Shown here in pieces: positions 8,680 through 17,072 of a stretch of 64,000 nt of DNA (positions within the stretch are counted from its first letter, which is position 1; every line of letters begins with the position of its first letter). The notes under the pieces were generated by a model. It ran no database searches. It was given only the letters and a program-made list of their open reading frames with translations, and had not been told where the DNA came from. Made by a program: the position numbers and the translations under genes. Source of the stretch: Thiohalorhabdus sp. Cl-TMA (GTDB lineage: Bacteria; Pseudomonadota; Gammaproteobacteria; Thiohalorhabdales; Thiohalorhabdaceae); assembly GCF_041821045.1 (NCBI RefSeq), contig NZ_JBGUAW010000012.1, forward strand, positions 1-64,000, read 5' to 3'.

Positions 8680-9033
8680 ATGTCCGACATCATCCAAGAA
8701 CTTGAGCGCGAGCAGATGAAGACCGATATCCCCGATTTCGGTCCCGGGGACACCGTCCGGGTGCACACCCGGGTCGTGGAAGGGAGCCGGGAGCGGGTGC
8801 AGGCCTTCGAGGGCGTGGTCCTGGCCTACCGCAAGCGCGGCCTCCATTCCGCCATCACCGTCCGCAAGGTTTCCTACGGCGAGCCCGTGGAGCGGGTATT
8901 CCCCCTGCACTCGCCGCGTATCGAGAAGATCGAGGTGCAGCGCCGCGGCCGTGTCCGGCAGGCCAAGCTGTACTACCTGCGCGAGCGCGAGGGCAAGGCG
9001 GCCCGCATCCCGGAAAAACGCACCGCGAAGTAA
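8680..9033 (+). CDS. rplS: 50S ribosomal protein L19
   Basis: A 117-residue large-subunit protein located at the 30S-50S interface. It begins [13 protein letters not shown] and contains the conserved [20 protein letters not shown] and [15 protein letters not shown] blocks and the [23 protein letters not shown] region. Length and order (after trmD) are standard. A strong hairpin terminator lies about 80 bases past its stop codon, marking the end of the translation operon. Confidence 0.97.
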   Translation: MSDIIQELEREQMKTDIPDFGPGDTVRVHTRVVEGSRERVQAFEGVVLAYRKRGLHSAITVRKVSYGEPVERVFPLHSPRIEKIEVQRRGRVRQAKLYYLREREGKAARIPEKRTAK

Positions 9034-9048
9034 GCGAGCGGGGATGTG

Positions 9049-10866
9049 ATGAGCCTGCACCCGAAACGGGAGCTAGCCGTTCTGCGAGGCAGCCCGGCGG
9101 GAATACGGCCAGGAAACGCGGAGGCGATCCCTCCGCGTTTTTTTGTGGCTGCGCTGTCGTTGTTGATACTCCTGATAGGGGGTCCGGGAAAGCTGGCCGA
9201 GGCCGCGGACCTGGAGGCGGCGGCCAGCCAGCTCGCCGCCGGTGCCGGAGGCTTGGCCCTGGACACCTTGTCCCGGGACCCCCCGGAGCCCGATACACAG
9301 ACCTGGGAGCAATGGGCCCGTCTCCGGGTCCGGGCCCTGGAGCTACAGGGCCGTCGGCGGGAAGTGGTGGCGCTCGCCGGAGCGATTCCGGACGCGGCTT
9401 CGGAGGCATACCGGCAATGGGTAGGGCATCGGGCCGCCGAGGCGGAGCTGGATCTGGGCAGGCCTGCCGAAGCCCGGAAGCGCCTGGTGCGTCTGATCGC
9501 CGGCTACCCCGCGGCCGAGGCGCTTCGATCCTGGCTGCGCCTTGTTTACCGGAGCTATGCGGAGGCGGGGCACTGGCAGGACGCCATGCTGGCGGTTCGG
9601 CGGTATCGACGCGGCCGGGAAAAGGGTGCGTTCGAAGCTTCCGAGCAGGTGGAGCAGGCACGGATCTTCTTGCGGGGCGGCGCGAGGGAAACCGCCTTGA
9701 GCATTCTCGGCGAATCCGCGGAGAGTGCTGAAGCGCGTCAGCTCCGCATCCGCATCCTCGGGGAGCTGGGCCGGCGCCGGCAGGCTTACGAGGAGGCCCG
9801 GATCTGGGCGAAGGAGGCCCGAGGCGGCGAAGCCGCCCGGGCCTGGAGCGCCGTGGCCGGCATCGCCGCACGCAGGGGCGAGGAGCGGGCGCACCTCCAG
9901 GCGCTGGAAAAGGTCTTGGAGAGCGGCCGGGGCGTCGCGCATTCCCGGCCCGTCGAGCGAACCTGGGAGGCCTACCTGCAGCTCGGGGAATCGCTCGGCA
10001 ACGAGGCGGGCCTCCTGGTGGGGGAGGACCGCAAATGGATAGAGCGCGCCCGCTCGGCGGGCGGGGTCGGAAGGCGGGCGCTCCTCGCCTCGGTATCCCT
10101 GCTGGGCCGGTCCCGGGAGGCCCGCAATCGGGCCCGGATCGGACTGGTGAAGGCCCTCGGGGCGGCCGGACTGGAACGCACGGCATTCCGGTTATTCCGG
10201 GAAGGACCCGCCTTCCAGGAAGAAGGGGCGCTGTCCCCCCTGCTGCGCGTGCATCTCGGTCGGTTGGCCCTTGCCGAGGAGCACTATGAACAGGCATTGG
10301 CCTGGATGGCCGGGATCGAGGCCCTTCCCGAGGGCGTCAAGGCGGCGCCATGGCGGTTGACCCGGGCGCGCCTCCGCATCAAGCTCGGCCGTTTCAAGGC
10401 GGGCACGGAGGACCTGCGGGCCATACTGGAGGATCCCGGCCCGCTTGAGGACGCCGGTTTCCGGGAGCATTTCCTGCAGGTGGTCTTCGACCTTCAGCAG
10501 GCGGACCACTCCCGGGCCGCCCTCGGCATATTCCGCGGCGTGTACGCGGCGGTGAAGGACCAGCAAGCCCGCCGGGAGCTGCTATTCTGGATGGGCGAGT
10601 GCCGCGAGGCGCTGGGGGACCATCGCGGGGCGGCGGCCCTGTTTCTGCGATCCGCCGCCCATCCCCCCGGCGGCATCGAGGACCGCTGGGGAAGGACGGC
10701 GCGATTCCAGGCCGCCCGCTCCCTGGAGCAGACCGACTACGCCCAGGATGCCCGGCATCTCTACCGCAAGCTTCTGGGTGCCGGCTCTGCCAGTCAGGAT
10801 ATGGCCGTCAGGCGGCGATTGAATCGTCTTGGGACGGGATCCATTGAACAAGCAGGAAAGCCCTGA
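9049..10866 (+). CDS. Exported TPR-repeat protein of unknown role
   Basis: About 605 residues. A hydrophobic stretch (VAALSLLILLIGG) followed by AEA-A looks like a signal peptide, and the remainder is Ala/Arg/Glu-rich helical repeat sequence typical of TPR proteins (for example 'A...A...LG....A...' units throughout). I do not recognise a specific family. The start is uncertain: ATG 9049 has a modest AGCGGGG upstream, but a perfect rho-independent terminator lies inside this leader (9114-9144); a GTG at 9145, directly after the terminator's T tract and at the front of the signal peptide, is an in-frame alternative without a ribosome-binding site. It precedes ogt by 13 bases and may be co-transcribed with ogt-xerD. 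A periplasmic scaffold or envelope role is only a guess. Confidence 0.75.
   Translation: MSLHPKRELAVLRGSPAGIRPGNAEAIPPRFFVAALSLLILLIGGPGKLAEAADLEAAASQLAAGAGGLALDTLSRDPPEPDTQTWEQWARLRVRALELQGRRREVVALAGAIPDAASEAYRQWVGHRAAEAELDLGRPAEARKRLVRLIAGYPAAEALRSWLRLVYRSYAEAGHWQDAMLAVRRYRRGREKGAFEASEQVEQARIFLRGGARETALSILGESAESAEARQLRIRILGELGRRRQAYEEARIWAKEARGGEAARAWSAVAGIAARRGEERAHLQALEKVLESGRGVAHSRPVERTWEAYLQLGESLGNEAGLLVGEDRKWIERARSAGGVGRRALLASVSLLGRSREARNRARIGLVKALGAAGLERTAFRLFREGPAFQEEGALSPLLRVHLGRLALAEEHYEQALAWMAGIEALPEGVKAAPWRLTRARLRIKLGRFKAGTEDLRAILEDPGPLEDAGFREHFLQVVFDLQQADHSRAALGIFRGVYAAVKDQQARRELLFWMGECREALGDHRGAAALFLRSAAHPPGGIEDRWGRTARFQAARSLEQTDYAQDARHLYRKLLGAGSASQDMAVRRRLNRLGTGSIEQAGKP
9114..9144 (+). 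terminator. Rho-independent terminator after rplS
   Basis: CGCGGAGG (9117-9124), a five-base loop, CCTCCGCG (9130-9137) and then seven T residues; the three A residues before the stem extend the pairing. It is 80 bases past the rplS stop, the expected place for the end of the ribosomal operon, yet it falls within the longer possible reading frame of the TPR protein. Confidence 0.9.
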
Positions 10867-10879
10867 GCGCGGGCTGATC

Positions 10880-11359
10880 ATGCGCACGCCGGCCGGACCG
10901 CTGGCCATCCAGGGCGGACCGCGGGGGATAACCCGGGTTCGCTGGGCCTCCGACGGCATAGACGAGGACTTCCGGGAGCCGACAAGCCCGGCCCTGGAGC
11001 GTGCTCGGGCGGCCTTGCTGGCTTACTTCGCGGATCCGCGACAGCCACGCCTCGAAGTCCCCCTGGCCCCGTACCGGGCCACCTCTTTCCAGTGGCGGGT
11101 CTGGTGGGCAATGCGCCGGATCCCGCCCGGGAGCACCGTGACGTATGGGGAGCTCGCCCGCTGGCTCGGCAGCTCGCCCCGGGCGGTGGGCAACGCAGCG
11201 GGAGCCAATCCCTGGCCGCTGATCGTTCCGTGCCATAGGGTGGTGAGTCGCAATGGCCTTGGCGGGTACATGCGGGGCAGCGCCGGTGGAGAGGGGCTCC
11301 GGATCAAGCGGTGGCTCCTGGCATGGGAGGGATGGGAAGGGACCGGGGAGTATGGCTGA
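10880..11359 (+). CDS. Methylated-DNA--protein-cysteine methyltransferase
   Basis: A suicide repair enzyme that moves methyl groups from O6-methylguanine (and O4-methylthymine) onto its own cysteine. 159 residues from ATG 10880. The active site is PCHRVV, with the acceptor Cys at about residue 118, preceded by the helix-turn-helix region with GSTVTYGELARWLG and NAAGANPWP. It is of Ogt type: a single domain without the Ada transcription-factor part. The frame is open further upstream into the TPR gene with TTG starts, but the ATG start gives a normal family length. It overlaps xerD by eight bases, so the two are probably translated together. Confidence 0.9.
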   Translation: MRTPAGPLAIQGGPRGITRVRWASDGIDEDFREPTSPALERARAALLAYFADPRQPRLEVPLAPYRATSFQWRVWWAMRRIPPGSTVTYGELARWLGSSPRAVGNAAGANPWPLIVPCHRVVSRNGLGGYMRGSAGGEGLRIKRWLLAWEGWEGTGEYG

Positions 11360-12266
11360 GCAGGACGGTCCGGCGTCGGAGCGGGGCTCGGAGCTTGTGG
11401 ATAGGTTCCTGGACCGTCTGTGGCTGGAGGCCGGCCTCTCCGACAATACCCTGGCGGCGTATCGGCGGGACCTGCAGCGGTTCGGCGGGTGGCTGGGAGA
11501 GCAGGTGCCTCTGGATGACGTGGTCCGGGAGCAGGTGCTCGGCTTTCTGGCTGCCCAGATGCGCCGGGGCGCCAAGCCGCGCACCATCGCCCGCCAGCTG
11601 TCCACCTTGCGGCGATTCTTCCGGTTCCTCCTGGAGGAGGGCCGGTTGGCCGACGACCCCTGCCGGGAGGTGGAGGCCCCGCGCCTCGACGCCCGCCTTC
11701 CCGATACCCTGACGGAGTCAGAGGTGGAAGCCCTCCTGAACGCCCCCGATGCGGGGGATCCCCTGGGCATGCGGGACCGCACCATGCTGGAGGTGATGTA
11801 CGCTACCGGCCTGCGGGTTTCGGAGCTGGTGGGGCTGCCGCTGGGCCAGTACCGGCAGGATGCCGGCTATGTGCTGGTGACGGGGAAGGGCGGAAAGCAG
11901 CGTCTGGTTCCCCTCGGGGAGGAGGCGCTGGGCTGGCTGGCCCGTTATCTGGAACATGCCCGGCCCGTGCTTTTGGAGGGAAGGGCCAGCGACCGGGTCT
12001 TCGTTTCCCGGCGCGGCAGTGGTCTGACCCGGCAGGCAGTCTGGTACCGCATCCGCAAGTACGCCGAGGAGCTGGGGATCGAAAAGCCGCTGTCCCCGCA
12101 TACCCTTCGCCACTCCTTCGCGACGCACCTGCTGAACCACGGCATGGATCTGCGGTCTCTACAGATGTTGCTGGGCCACAGCGACCTGTCCACCACCCAG
12201 ATCTACACGCATGTGGCCCGGGAGCGACTCAAGTCGCTCCATGCCAGTCACCACCCGCGCGGCTGA
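11352..12266 (+). CDS. xerD: Site-specific tyrosine recombinase XerD
   Basis: Acts with XerC at dif near the terminus to resolve chromosome dimers, under FtsK control. 304 residues from ATG 11352, which has GGGGAG just upstream. The N-terminal SAM-like core-binding domain includes LSDNTLAAYRRDLQRF. The catalytic set is visible: R155 (GLRVSEL), K179 (TGKGGKQR), H250 and R253 (HTLRHS), H276 (LGHSD) and nucleophile Y285 (QIYTH). XerD rather than XerC is favoured by the general sequence and by the lack of the XerC neighbourhood (dapF/yigA), but a XerC assignment is not fully excluded. Not linked to any mobile element here. Confidence 0.88.
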   Translation: MAEQDGPASERGSELVDRFLDRLWLEAGLSDNTLAAYRRDLQRFGGWLGEQVPLDDVVREQVLGFLAAQMRRGAKPRTIARQLSTLRRFFRFLLEEGRLADDPCREVEAPRLDARLPDTLTESEVEALLNAPDAGDPLGMRDRTMLEVMYATGLRVSELVGLPLGQYRQDAGYVLVTGKGGKQRLVPLGEEALGWLARYLEHARPVLLEGRASDRVFVSRRGSGLTRQAVWYRIRKYAEELGIEKPLSPHTLRHSFATHLLNHGMDLRSLQMLLGHSDLSTTQIYTHVARERLKSLHASHHPRG

Positions 12267-12270
12267 GCAC

Positions 12271-12297
12271 AAAAAAGCCCCGGCGGCTGCCGGGGCG
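12271..12297 (-). terminator. Terminator of tRNA-Glu (also past xerD)
   Basis: The stem GCCCCGGC / GCCGGGGC (12277-12296) is followed on the minus strand by six T residues. It lies 15 bases past the tRNA-Glu 3' end. On the plus strand the hairpin is followed by GAAAAGCG and would end xerD transcription only weakly. Confidence 0.8.
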
Positions 12298-12311
12298 AAA
12301 AGCGCGGAATT

Positions 12312-12387
12312 TGGCGCTCCCAAGGGGACTCGAACCCCTGTTTTCGGCGTGAGAGGCCGACGTCCTAGACCACTAGACGATGGGAGC
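12312..12387 (-). tRNA. tRNA-Glu (anticodon CTC)
   Basis: The minus strand gives acceptor GCTCCCA pairing with TGGGAGC, discriminator G and encoded CCA. The anticodon arm is TCGGC-CTCTCAC-GCCGA, placing CTC at 34-36 for GAG codons. The T-arm is GGGGTTCGAGTCCCC. 76 bases including CCA. Many bacteria use only tRNA-Glu(TTC), so this is a G-ending specialist. Confidence 0.95.
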
Positions 12388-12404
12388 GTCGAAATCAAAA
12401 CGAA

Positions 12405-12433
12405 AGTATAGTAGGAAACGTGAGGTGGTTCAA
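12405..12433 (-). promoter_or_regulatory. Sigma70-like promoter for tRNA-Glu
   Basis: On the minus strand TTGAAC (complement of 12428-12433) and TATACT (complement of 12405-12410) are 17 bases apart, and the tRNA begins 17 bases past the -10 box. Both boxes are close to consensus. Confidence 0.75.
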
Positions 12434-12507
12434 GCCTTTCCTGAATGCCGTAAGGGGAGGGCCGCTGAGATTTTACGTTTCCCCTTCGCTCGGCTACCCT
12501 TTTGACC

Positions 12508-13878
12508 ATGACATATGTGCCCCATCCAGAAAATTCGGATGCGCCTATTGAGTCACGGATGACCCAGAGCTCTGCCGCCGATCCCCGGAGCGAGAACCAT
12601 GAGGGCGGTGCCCGGATCATCTCGCGCCCGGAGCACGGAGTCTCCCGCCAGCAGATCTGCCCCAATGCGCTCAAGGTGCTCTACCGTTTGCACAGCCAGG
12701 GCTATGGCGCCTACTTGGTGGGCGGCAGCGTCCGGGATCTCCTCCTGGGCCGGGAGCCCAAGGATTTCGACATCGCCACCGACGCCCGCCCCGAGGAGGT
12801 GGCGGAAGTGTTCCGGAACTGTCGGCTAATCGGACGGCGCTTCCGGCTCGCCCATGTACACTTCAAGGGCGATATCGTCGAGGTGGCGACCTTCCGCGGT
12901 TCGGGAACCGACCCCGACGGCCAGGACAAGGTCCGGACCGAGGACGGCCTTATCCTCCGCGACAACGTCTACGGGACCCTGGAAGAGGATGTGTTCCGCC
13001 GCGATTTCACGGTGAACGCCCTCTACTACAACATCGCCGATTTCTCCGTGGTGGACTACGTGGGTGGCCTGGAGGATCTGCGTGCCGGTCGGATGCGCCT
13101 CATCGGGGATCCGGAGACGCGCTACTGCGAGGACCCGGTCCGCATGCTGCGGGCGGTGCGCTTCGCGGCCAAGCTTGGCTTCTTCATCGATGCCGGTACG
13201 GCCGCGCCCATCACCCAGCTGAGCCATCTGCTGGAGGACGTGCCGGCCGCGCGCCTGTTCGAGGAAGTCAACAAGCTCTTCCTCTCCGGGACCAGCGTTG
13301 CCGCCTACCAGCTCCTGCGCCGCTTCCGGCTCTTCGAGTGGGTCTTTCCGGAGACCGCCGCCCTCCTGGGAGAGGAAGAGAACAATTTCCCCCATACCTT
13401 CCTGACCCAGGTTTTCGAGGATACGGACCGGCGGGTCCGGGAAGACCTGCCGGTAACCCCCGCTTTTTTGTTCGCCGCTCTCCTTTGGCATCCGCTGGAA
13501 CGGGAGCGGCGGCTGCTGGAGGAGGAGGAGGGGTATTCGCCGGAGGATGCCCTCCAGAAGGGTACCGGCCGGGTGCTACGGAGGCAGACCCGCCAGGTGG
13601 CCCTTCCCAAGCGGTTCGCCGAGGGCGTGCGGGAGATCTGGGCCCTTCAGGGGCGCCTGGAACGCTCCCGTGGCAAGCGGGCCCTGCGGCTGCTCGGCCA
13701 TCCCCGCTTCCGGGCCGGCTTCGATTTTCTGGCTCTGCGCGGCCGCTCCGGCGAGGCCGATCCGGAGCTGGTGCAGTGGTGGAAGGACCTGCTCGACGCC
13801 CCTTCTTCCAAGCGGTCCAAACTGGTAGGTATCAAGGGCGGCGGCCAGGGCCGCAGCAACGACAAGCAATCCGCCTGA
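12508..13878 (+). CDS. pcnB: Poly(A) polymerase I
   Basis: Adds 3' poly(A) tails to RNA, promoting decay. About 456 residues. The class II nucleotidyltransferase head shows LVGGSVRDLLLG and the DFDIATDA metal-binding DxD. The next block, LIGRRFRLAHVHF with VEVATFRG, is the signature used to tell bacterial poly(A) polymerases from CCA-adding enzymes. RRDFTVNALYYN and EDPVRMLRAVRF follow. The basic C-terminal tail is typical. The start is uncertain: ATG 12508 (or TTG 12502) or ATG 12559, none with a strong ribosome-binding site; the conserved domain begins later in all cases. It is followed 22 bases later by a second, different nucleotidyltransferase and then folK, echoing the usual pcnB-folK-panBC order. 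Confidence 0.9.
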   Translation: MTYVPHPENSDAPIESRMTQSSAADPRSENHEGGARIISRPEHGVSRQQICPNALKVLYRLHSQGYGAYLVGGSVRDLLLGREPKDFDIATDARPEEVAEVFRNCRLIGRRFRLAHVHFKGDIVEVATFRGSGTDPDGQDKVRTEDGLILRDNVYGTLEEDVFRRDFTVNALYYNIADFSVVDYVGGLEDLRAGRMRLIGDPETRYCEDPVRMLRAVRFAAKLGFFIDAGTAAPITQLSHLLEDVPAARLFEEVNKLFLSGTSVAAYQLLRRFRLFEWVFPETAALLGEEENNFPHTFLTQVFEDTDRRVREDLPVTPAFLFAALLWHPLERERRLLEEEEGYSPEDALQKGTGRVLRRQTRQVALPKRFAEGVREIWALQGRLERSRGKRALRLLGHPRFRAGFDFLALRGRSGEADPELVQWWKDLLDAPSSKRSKLVGIKGGGQGRSNDKQSA

Positions 13879-13900
13879 ATTTCCCCGCCGGGGGAGTGCC

Positions 13901-16552
13901 GTGAACCGCCAAACTCCGGTAGCGGTGGTCACCAGTCACCCCAATGCCGACCTCGATGCCCTGGGCTCCATGGTAGCGGCCGGCCATTTGGTGTCCGGGG
14001 CGGTTCCGGTGCTCGCCCAGGGCGCCGAACCGGCGGCGAACTGGCTGCTGCGCCACCTGGGTGACCAGGCTCCGCGGGTCCTGGACGCACGGGAGGTGGA
14101 TGCCCGCGCGGTGGAAACCCTGGTGGTGGTGGATACCCGGGACCTGACACACCTGGGGCCCTTCTCCGAAATCGCCCGGGATCCCCGGCGGCGCCTGCTG
14201 GTGTACGATCATCACGGCGATGGCGCGCTCCCGGAGCACGCCGAGCTGATCGCCTCGCGGACCGGCTCCAACACCGCCGGCATGGTGGCTGCGCTGATCC
14301 GGAACGGCGTGCGTCTGACCCCGGCGGAGGCCACCGTGCTGGCGGCCGGCGTCTATGAAGACACCGGGATGCTCACCTTCGCGGGGGTGACCGACACCGA
14401 TTTCGAGGCCGCCCGCTGGCTCCTGGATCAGGGGGCCGATCTCTCCCTGGTGGGGCGGCTCCTTCGCCAGGACCTTTCTCCCGCTCAGATCCATCTCCTC
14501 GATCAGCTGCTCGAGGCCGCCGAGCCGGTCAGCGGGCTCCGGCACGCCGTTCTCCTGGGCGCCGTGGCGGATCCGGGGGCGGTCCAGGATGCCGCCAACG
14601 TGGTGCAGCGGCTCATGGACAGCGTCGAGGCCGAGGCCTTTTTCGCCCTCATTCAGCAGGGGGCGCGGGTATTCGTCATCGCCCGAGCCCATCCGGGTGG
14701 CCCGGATGTGGGCCAGATTCTCGGGGAGCTGGGGGGAGGCGGCCACGGCCATGCCGCATCCGCCTCCCTGCCGGGTGTGCCCCTGGCGGAGGTCCGGGAG
14801 CAACTGGTGGAGGTGCTGACCCGGTTCCATGGACACCCGCAGACCGTGGGGGCCCTTGCCACCCGGCAGGTGCATTCGCTCCAGGGAGACCGGACCGTGA
14901 CCGAGGCAGCGGAGCGCCTCGGCCGCTACCCTCTGGCCCGGATGCCGGTGGTGGATGATAACGGGCGTCCGATGGGCTGGGTGGATCAGACCATGCTTGC
15001 CCGGGCCCGGGCACACGGACTGGGGGAACAGCCCCTGGCGGAATACGTGGCGCCCCTGCCGGCCCTCGATCCCGATGAATCGATCCATGCCGCCGAGGGA
15101 TGGATCCTCGACCGCGATTATCCGCTGGTGGCCGTGGTGGAGGAGGGCCGATTGGCGGGGATCCTGACGCGCTCGGACCTGATCCGCAATTGGCGGGAGG
15201 AGAGTCCGGAGCTTCCCGATCCGCTTCCGGCCGGGGAGCATGCCGGCAGCCGGCGCAACCTTTCCGGCCGAATGCGGGAAATGCTGCCGCGGGATGCAGT
15301 GACCGCCCTGGAGCGCCTCGGCGGGCTGGCCGCGGAGGCGGGGGAGCGGGCCTTTCTGGTGGGCGGTCTGGTACGGGATATCATACTGCACCGGCGCAAC
15401 ACCGATGTGGATGTGGTGGTGGAAGGCGCCGCCATCGATCTGGGCAACCGGTTCGCCCGGGAATACGGCTGGCACCTGCACGCCCACCAGCGGTTCGGGA
15501 CCGCCGTGCTCCTCGGCCCGGAAGGGGAGCGCATCGACCTGGCCACCTCGCGCATCGAGCATTACCCCTACCCCGCGGCGCTGCCGGAGGTGGAGGCTGG
15601 CTCCATCAAGGCGGATCTGTTCCGCCGGGATTTCACCATTAACGCGCTCGCCGTGGAATTGGACGGGACGCGGTTCGGCCGGCTCCTGGACCTGTTCGGG
15701 GGGCTACAGGACATCCGCCAGGGAACGATCCGCGTGCTGCACAGCCTCTCCTTCGTGGAGGATCCCACCCGCATCCTGCGGGCCGCCCGCTTCGAGGCGG
15801 AGCTGGCGTTCCAGATCGACGCCCAGAGCCTGCGGCTGATCCGCAATGCGGTGGACCTTGAGCTGCCGGCCCGTCTTTCCGGGCACCGGTTGTTCCGGGA
15901 GCTGCGCTATCTTCTCGAGGCGGGGGGCGCAGTTGAAGGGGTCCGGCGGCTGGCTGGGCTCGGCATGCTCCGCTTCGTCCATCCCGCGTTGGAGGCTGAA
16001 CGCGATGGGGCGGTGGAACGGGTGGAAGCGGGCCGGGACGTGCTGGATTGGTACCGGTTGCTTTTCCGGGAGGAAGCCCCCGTGCGCTGGAAGGTATTGC
16101 TTACCCTCCTGCTCTGGAAGCTCCCGCCCGAGGAGCTCGGGGATGCCCTGACGGGGTTCGAGGTGCGGTCGCGGGATGCCCATCGGATAACGGGGGACCG
16201 CAGGCGTGCCGACCGTTTCGAGCAAGCGGTCATCGGCGGCGCGGTGCGCGGCGAGGATCCGGCGGGGGTCTTCGAGCACCTGGAGCGGATTTCCCTGGAA
16301 ATCGTGCTGGCCTTGATGGCGGTTACCGGACACGCCGGCGTCCGGGAGGCCATCAGCCATTACATCCAGCATTTGCGGGGGATACGAGGTGCCTTGAGCG
16401 GATCGGACCTCATCGAGCTGGGGGTGCCCCAGGGGCCGGAAGTGGGGCGCTGGCTGGAGCGTCTCGTGCGGGCCCGGGTTCGCGGGGAAGTGAACAGCGC
16501 CGAAGAGGAGCGGGAATTGGTGGTACGCACGGAAGGGCCGGTAAATGAGTGA
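13901..16552 (+). CDS. A-adding tRNA nucleotidyltransferase fused to DHH and CBS domains
   Basis: An 883-residue multidomain protein. Residues about 8-24 (VVTSHPNADLDALGSM) and 103-105 (DHH) mark a DHH phosphoesterase domain; GGGGHGHAAS near 285 marks DHHA1. Two CBS domains occupy about 320-435. From about 485 a class II nucleotidyltransferase follows: LVGGLVRDIILHRRNTDVDV, RRDFTINALAVEL (about 578) and EDPTRILRAARFEAEL (about 621). This architecture is that of the A-adding enzymes of Aquifex, cyanobacteria, Deinococcus and some Proteobacteria, which add the last A of CCA to tRNA and need a separate CC-adding partner. The start is GTG 13901, preceded by GGGGGAG. It overlaps folK by eight bases. 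Two nucleotidyltransferases in tandem is notable; no CC-adding enzyme is in the window. Confidence 0.85.
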   Translation: MNRQTPVAVVTSHPNADLDALGSMVAAGHLVSGAVPVLAQGAEPAANWLLRHLGDQAPRVLDAREVDARAVETLVVVDTRDLTHLGPFSEIARDPRRRLLVYDHHGDGALPEHAELIASRTGSNTAGMVAALIRNGVRLTPAEATVLAAGVYEDTGMLTFAGVTDTDFEAARWLLDQGADLSLVGRLLRQDLSPAQIHLLDQLLEAAEPVSGLRHAVLLGAVADPGAVQDAANVVQRLMDSVEAEAFFALIQQGARVFVIARAHPGGPDVGQILGELGGGGHGHAASASLPGVPLAEVREQLVEVLTRFHGHPQTVGALATRQVHSLQGDRTVTEAAERLGRYPLARMPVVDDNGRPMGWVDQTMLARARAHGLGEQPLAEYVAPLPALDPDESIHAAEGWILDRDYPLVAVVEEGRLAGILTRSDLIRNWREESPELPDPLPAGEHAGSRRNLSGRMREMLPRDAVTALERLGGLAAEAGERAFLVGGLVRDIILHRRNTDVDVVVEGAAIDLGNRFAREYGWHLHAHQRFGTAVLLGPEGERIDLATSRIEHYPYPAALPEVEAGSIKADLFRRDFTINALAVELDGTRFGRLLDLFGGLQDIRQGTIRVLHSLSFVEDPTRILRAARFEAELAFQIDAQSLRLIRNAVDLELPARLSGHRLFRELRYLLEAGGAVEGVRRLAGLGMLRFVHPALEAERDGAVERVEAGRDVLDWYRLLFREEAPVRWKVLLTLLLWKLPPEELGDALTGFEVRSRDAHRITGDRRRADRFEQAVIGGAVRGEDPAGVFEHLERISLEIVLALMAVTGHAGVREAISHYIQHLRGIRGALSGSDLIELGVPQGPEVGRWLERLVRARVRGEVNSAEEERELVVRTEGPVNE

Positions 16553-17072
16553 GATATTCGTGGGACTCGGCAGCAATCAGGGGGATTCCCGGACCATCCT
16601 GCAGCAGGGACTGGCGCGCCTGGCGGAGGTGGTGCCGGGGAAATTGGCCCGCGTGAGCGGACTTTACCGGACGGGGCCCGTGGGCTACACTCAGCAGCCG
16701 GATTTTCTCAACGCCGTGGCCCTGTTCCACGGGGAGCCGCTGCCCGAGCAATGGCTGCAGCGGCTTTTGGACGTTGAAGCCGAGCTCGGCCGCCGCCGGG
16801 ACGGGCCGAGATGGGGTCCGCGCAGTCTGGACCTGGACCTGTTGGCGGTGGATGACCGAACCTTGGAAACCGCCCATCTACTCCTCCCCCATCCTCGACT
16901 TAGCGAGCGCCGTTTCGTTCTGGTCCCCTGGGCAGAGATCGCTCCCGATTTCCGGCTTCCGGACGGTGAGCGCATCCGCGACCTGGAGCGGGCCTGCCCC
17001 GACGAGGGGCGCGTGGAGCTGGTAGAAGGGTCCGAATGGGCCGCAATTAGCCCGGAGAATGATCAAGCATGA
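16545..17072 (+). CDS. folK: 6-hydroxymethyl-7,8-dihydropterin pyrophosphokinase
   Basis: Transfers pyrophosphate from ATP to 6-hydroxymethyl-dihydropterin in folate synthesis. 175 residues. Conserved blocks: VGLGSNQGDSRT at the start, RTGPVGYTQQPDFLNAV, RRRDGPRWGPRSLDLDLLAVDD (the ATP/Mg and pterin site with D-x-D) and LPHPRLSERRFVLVPWAEIAP. It overlaps the preceding gene by eight bases and panB by four (ATGA), so these genes are read as one operon. The pairing with panBC is classical in Gammaproteobacteria. Confidence 0.95.
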   Translation: MSEIFVGLGSNQGDSRTILQQGLARLAEVVPGKLARVSGLYRTGPVGYTQQPDFLNAVALFHGEPLPEQWLQRLLDVEAELGRRRDGPRWGPRSLDLDLLAVDDRTLETAHLLLPHPRLSERRFVLVPWAEIAPDFRLPDGERIRDLERACPDEGRVELVEGSEWAAISPENDQA

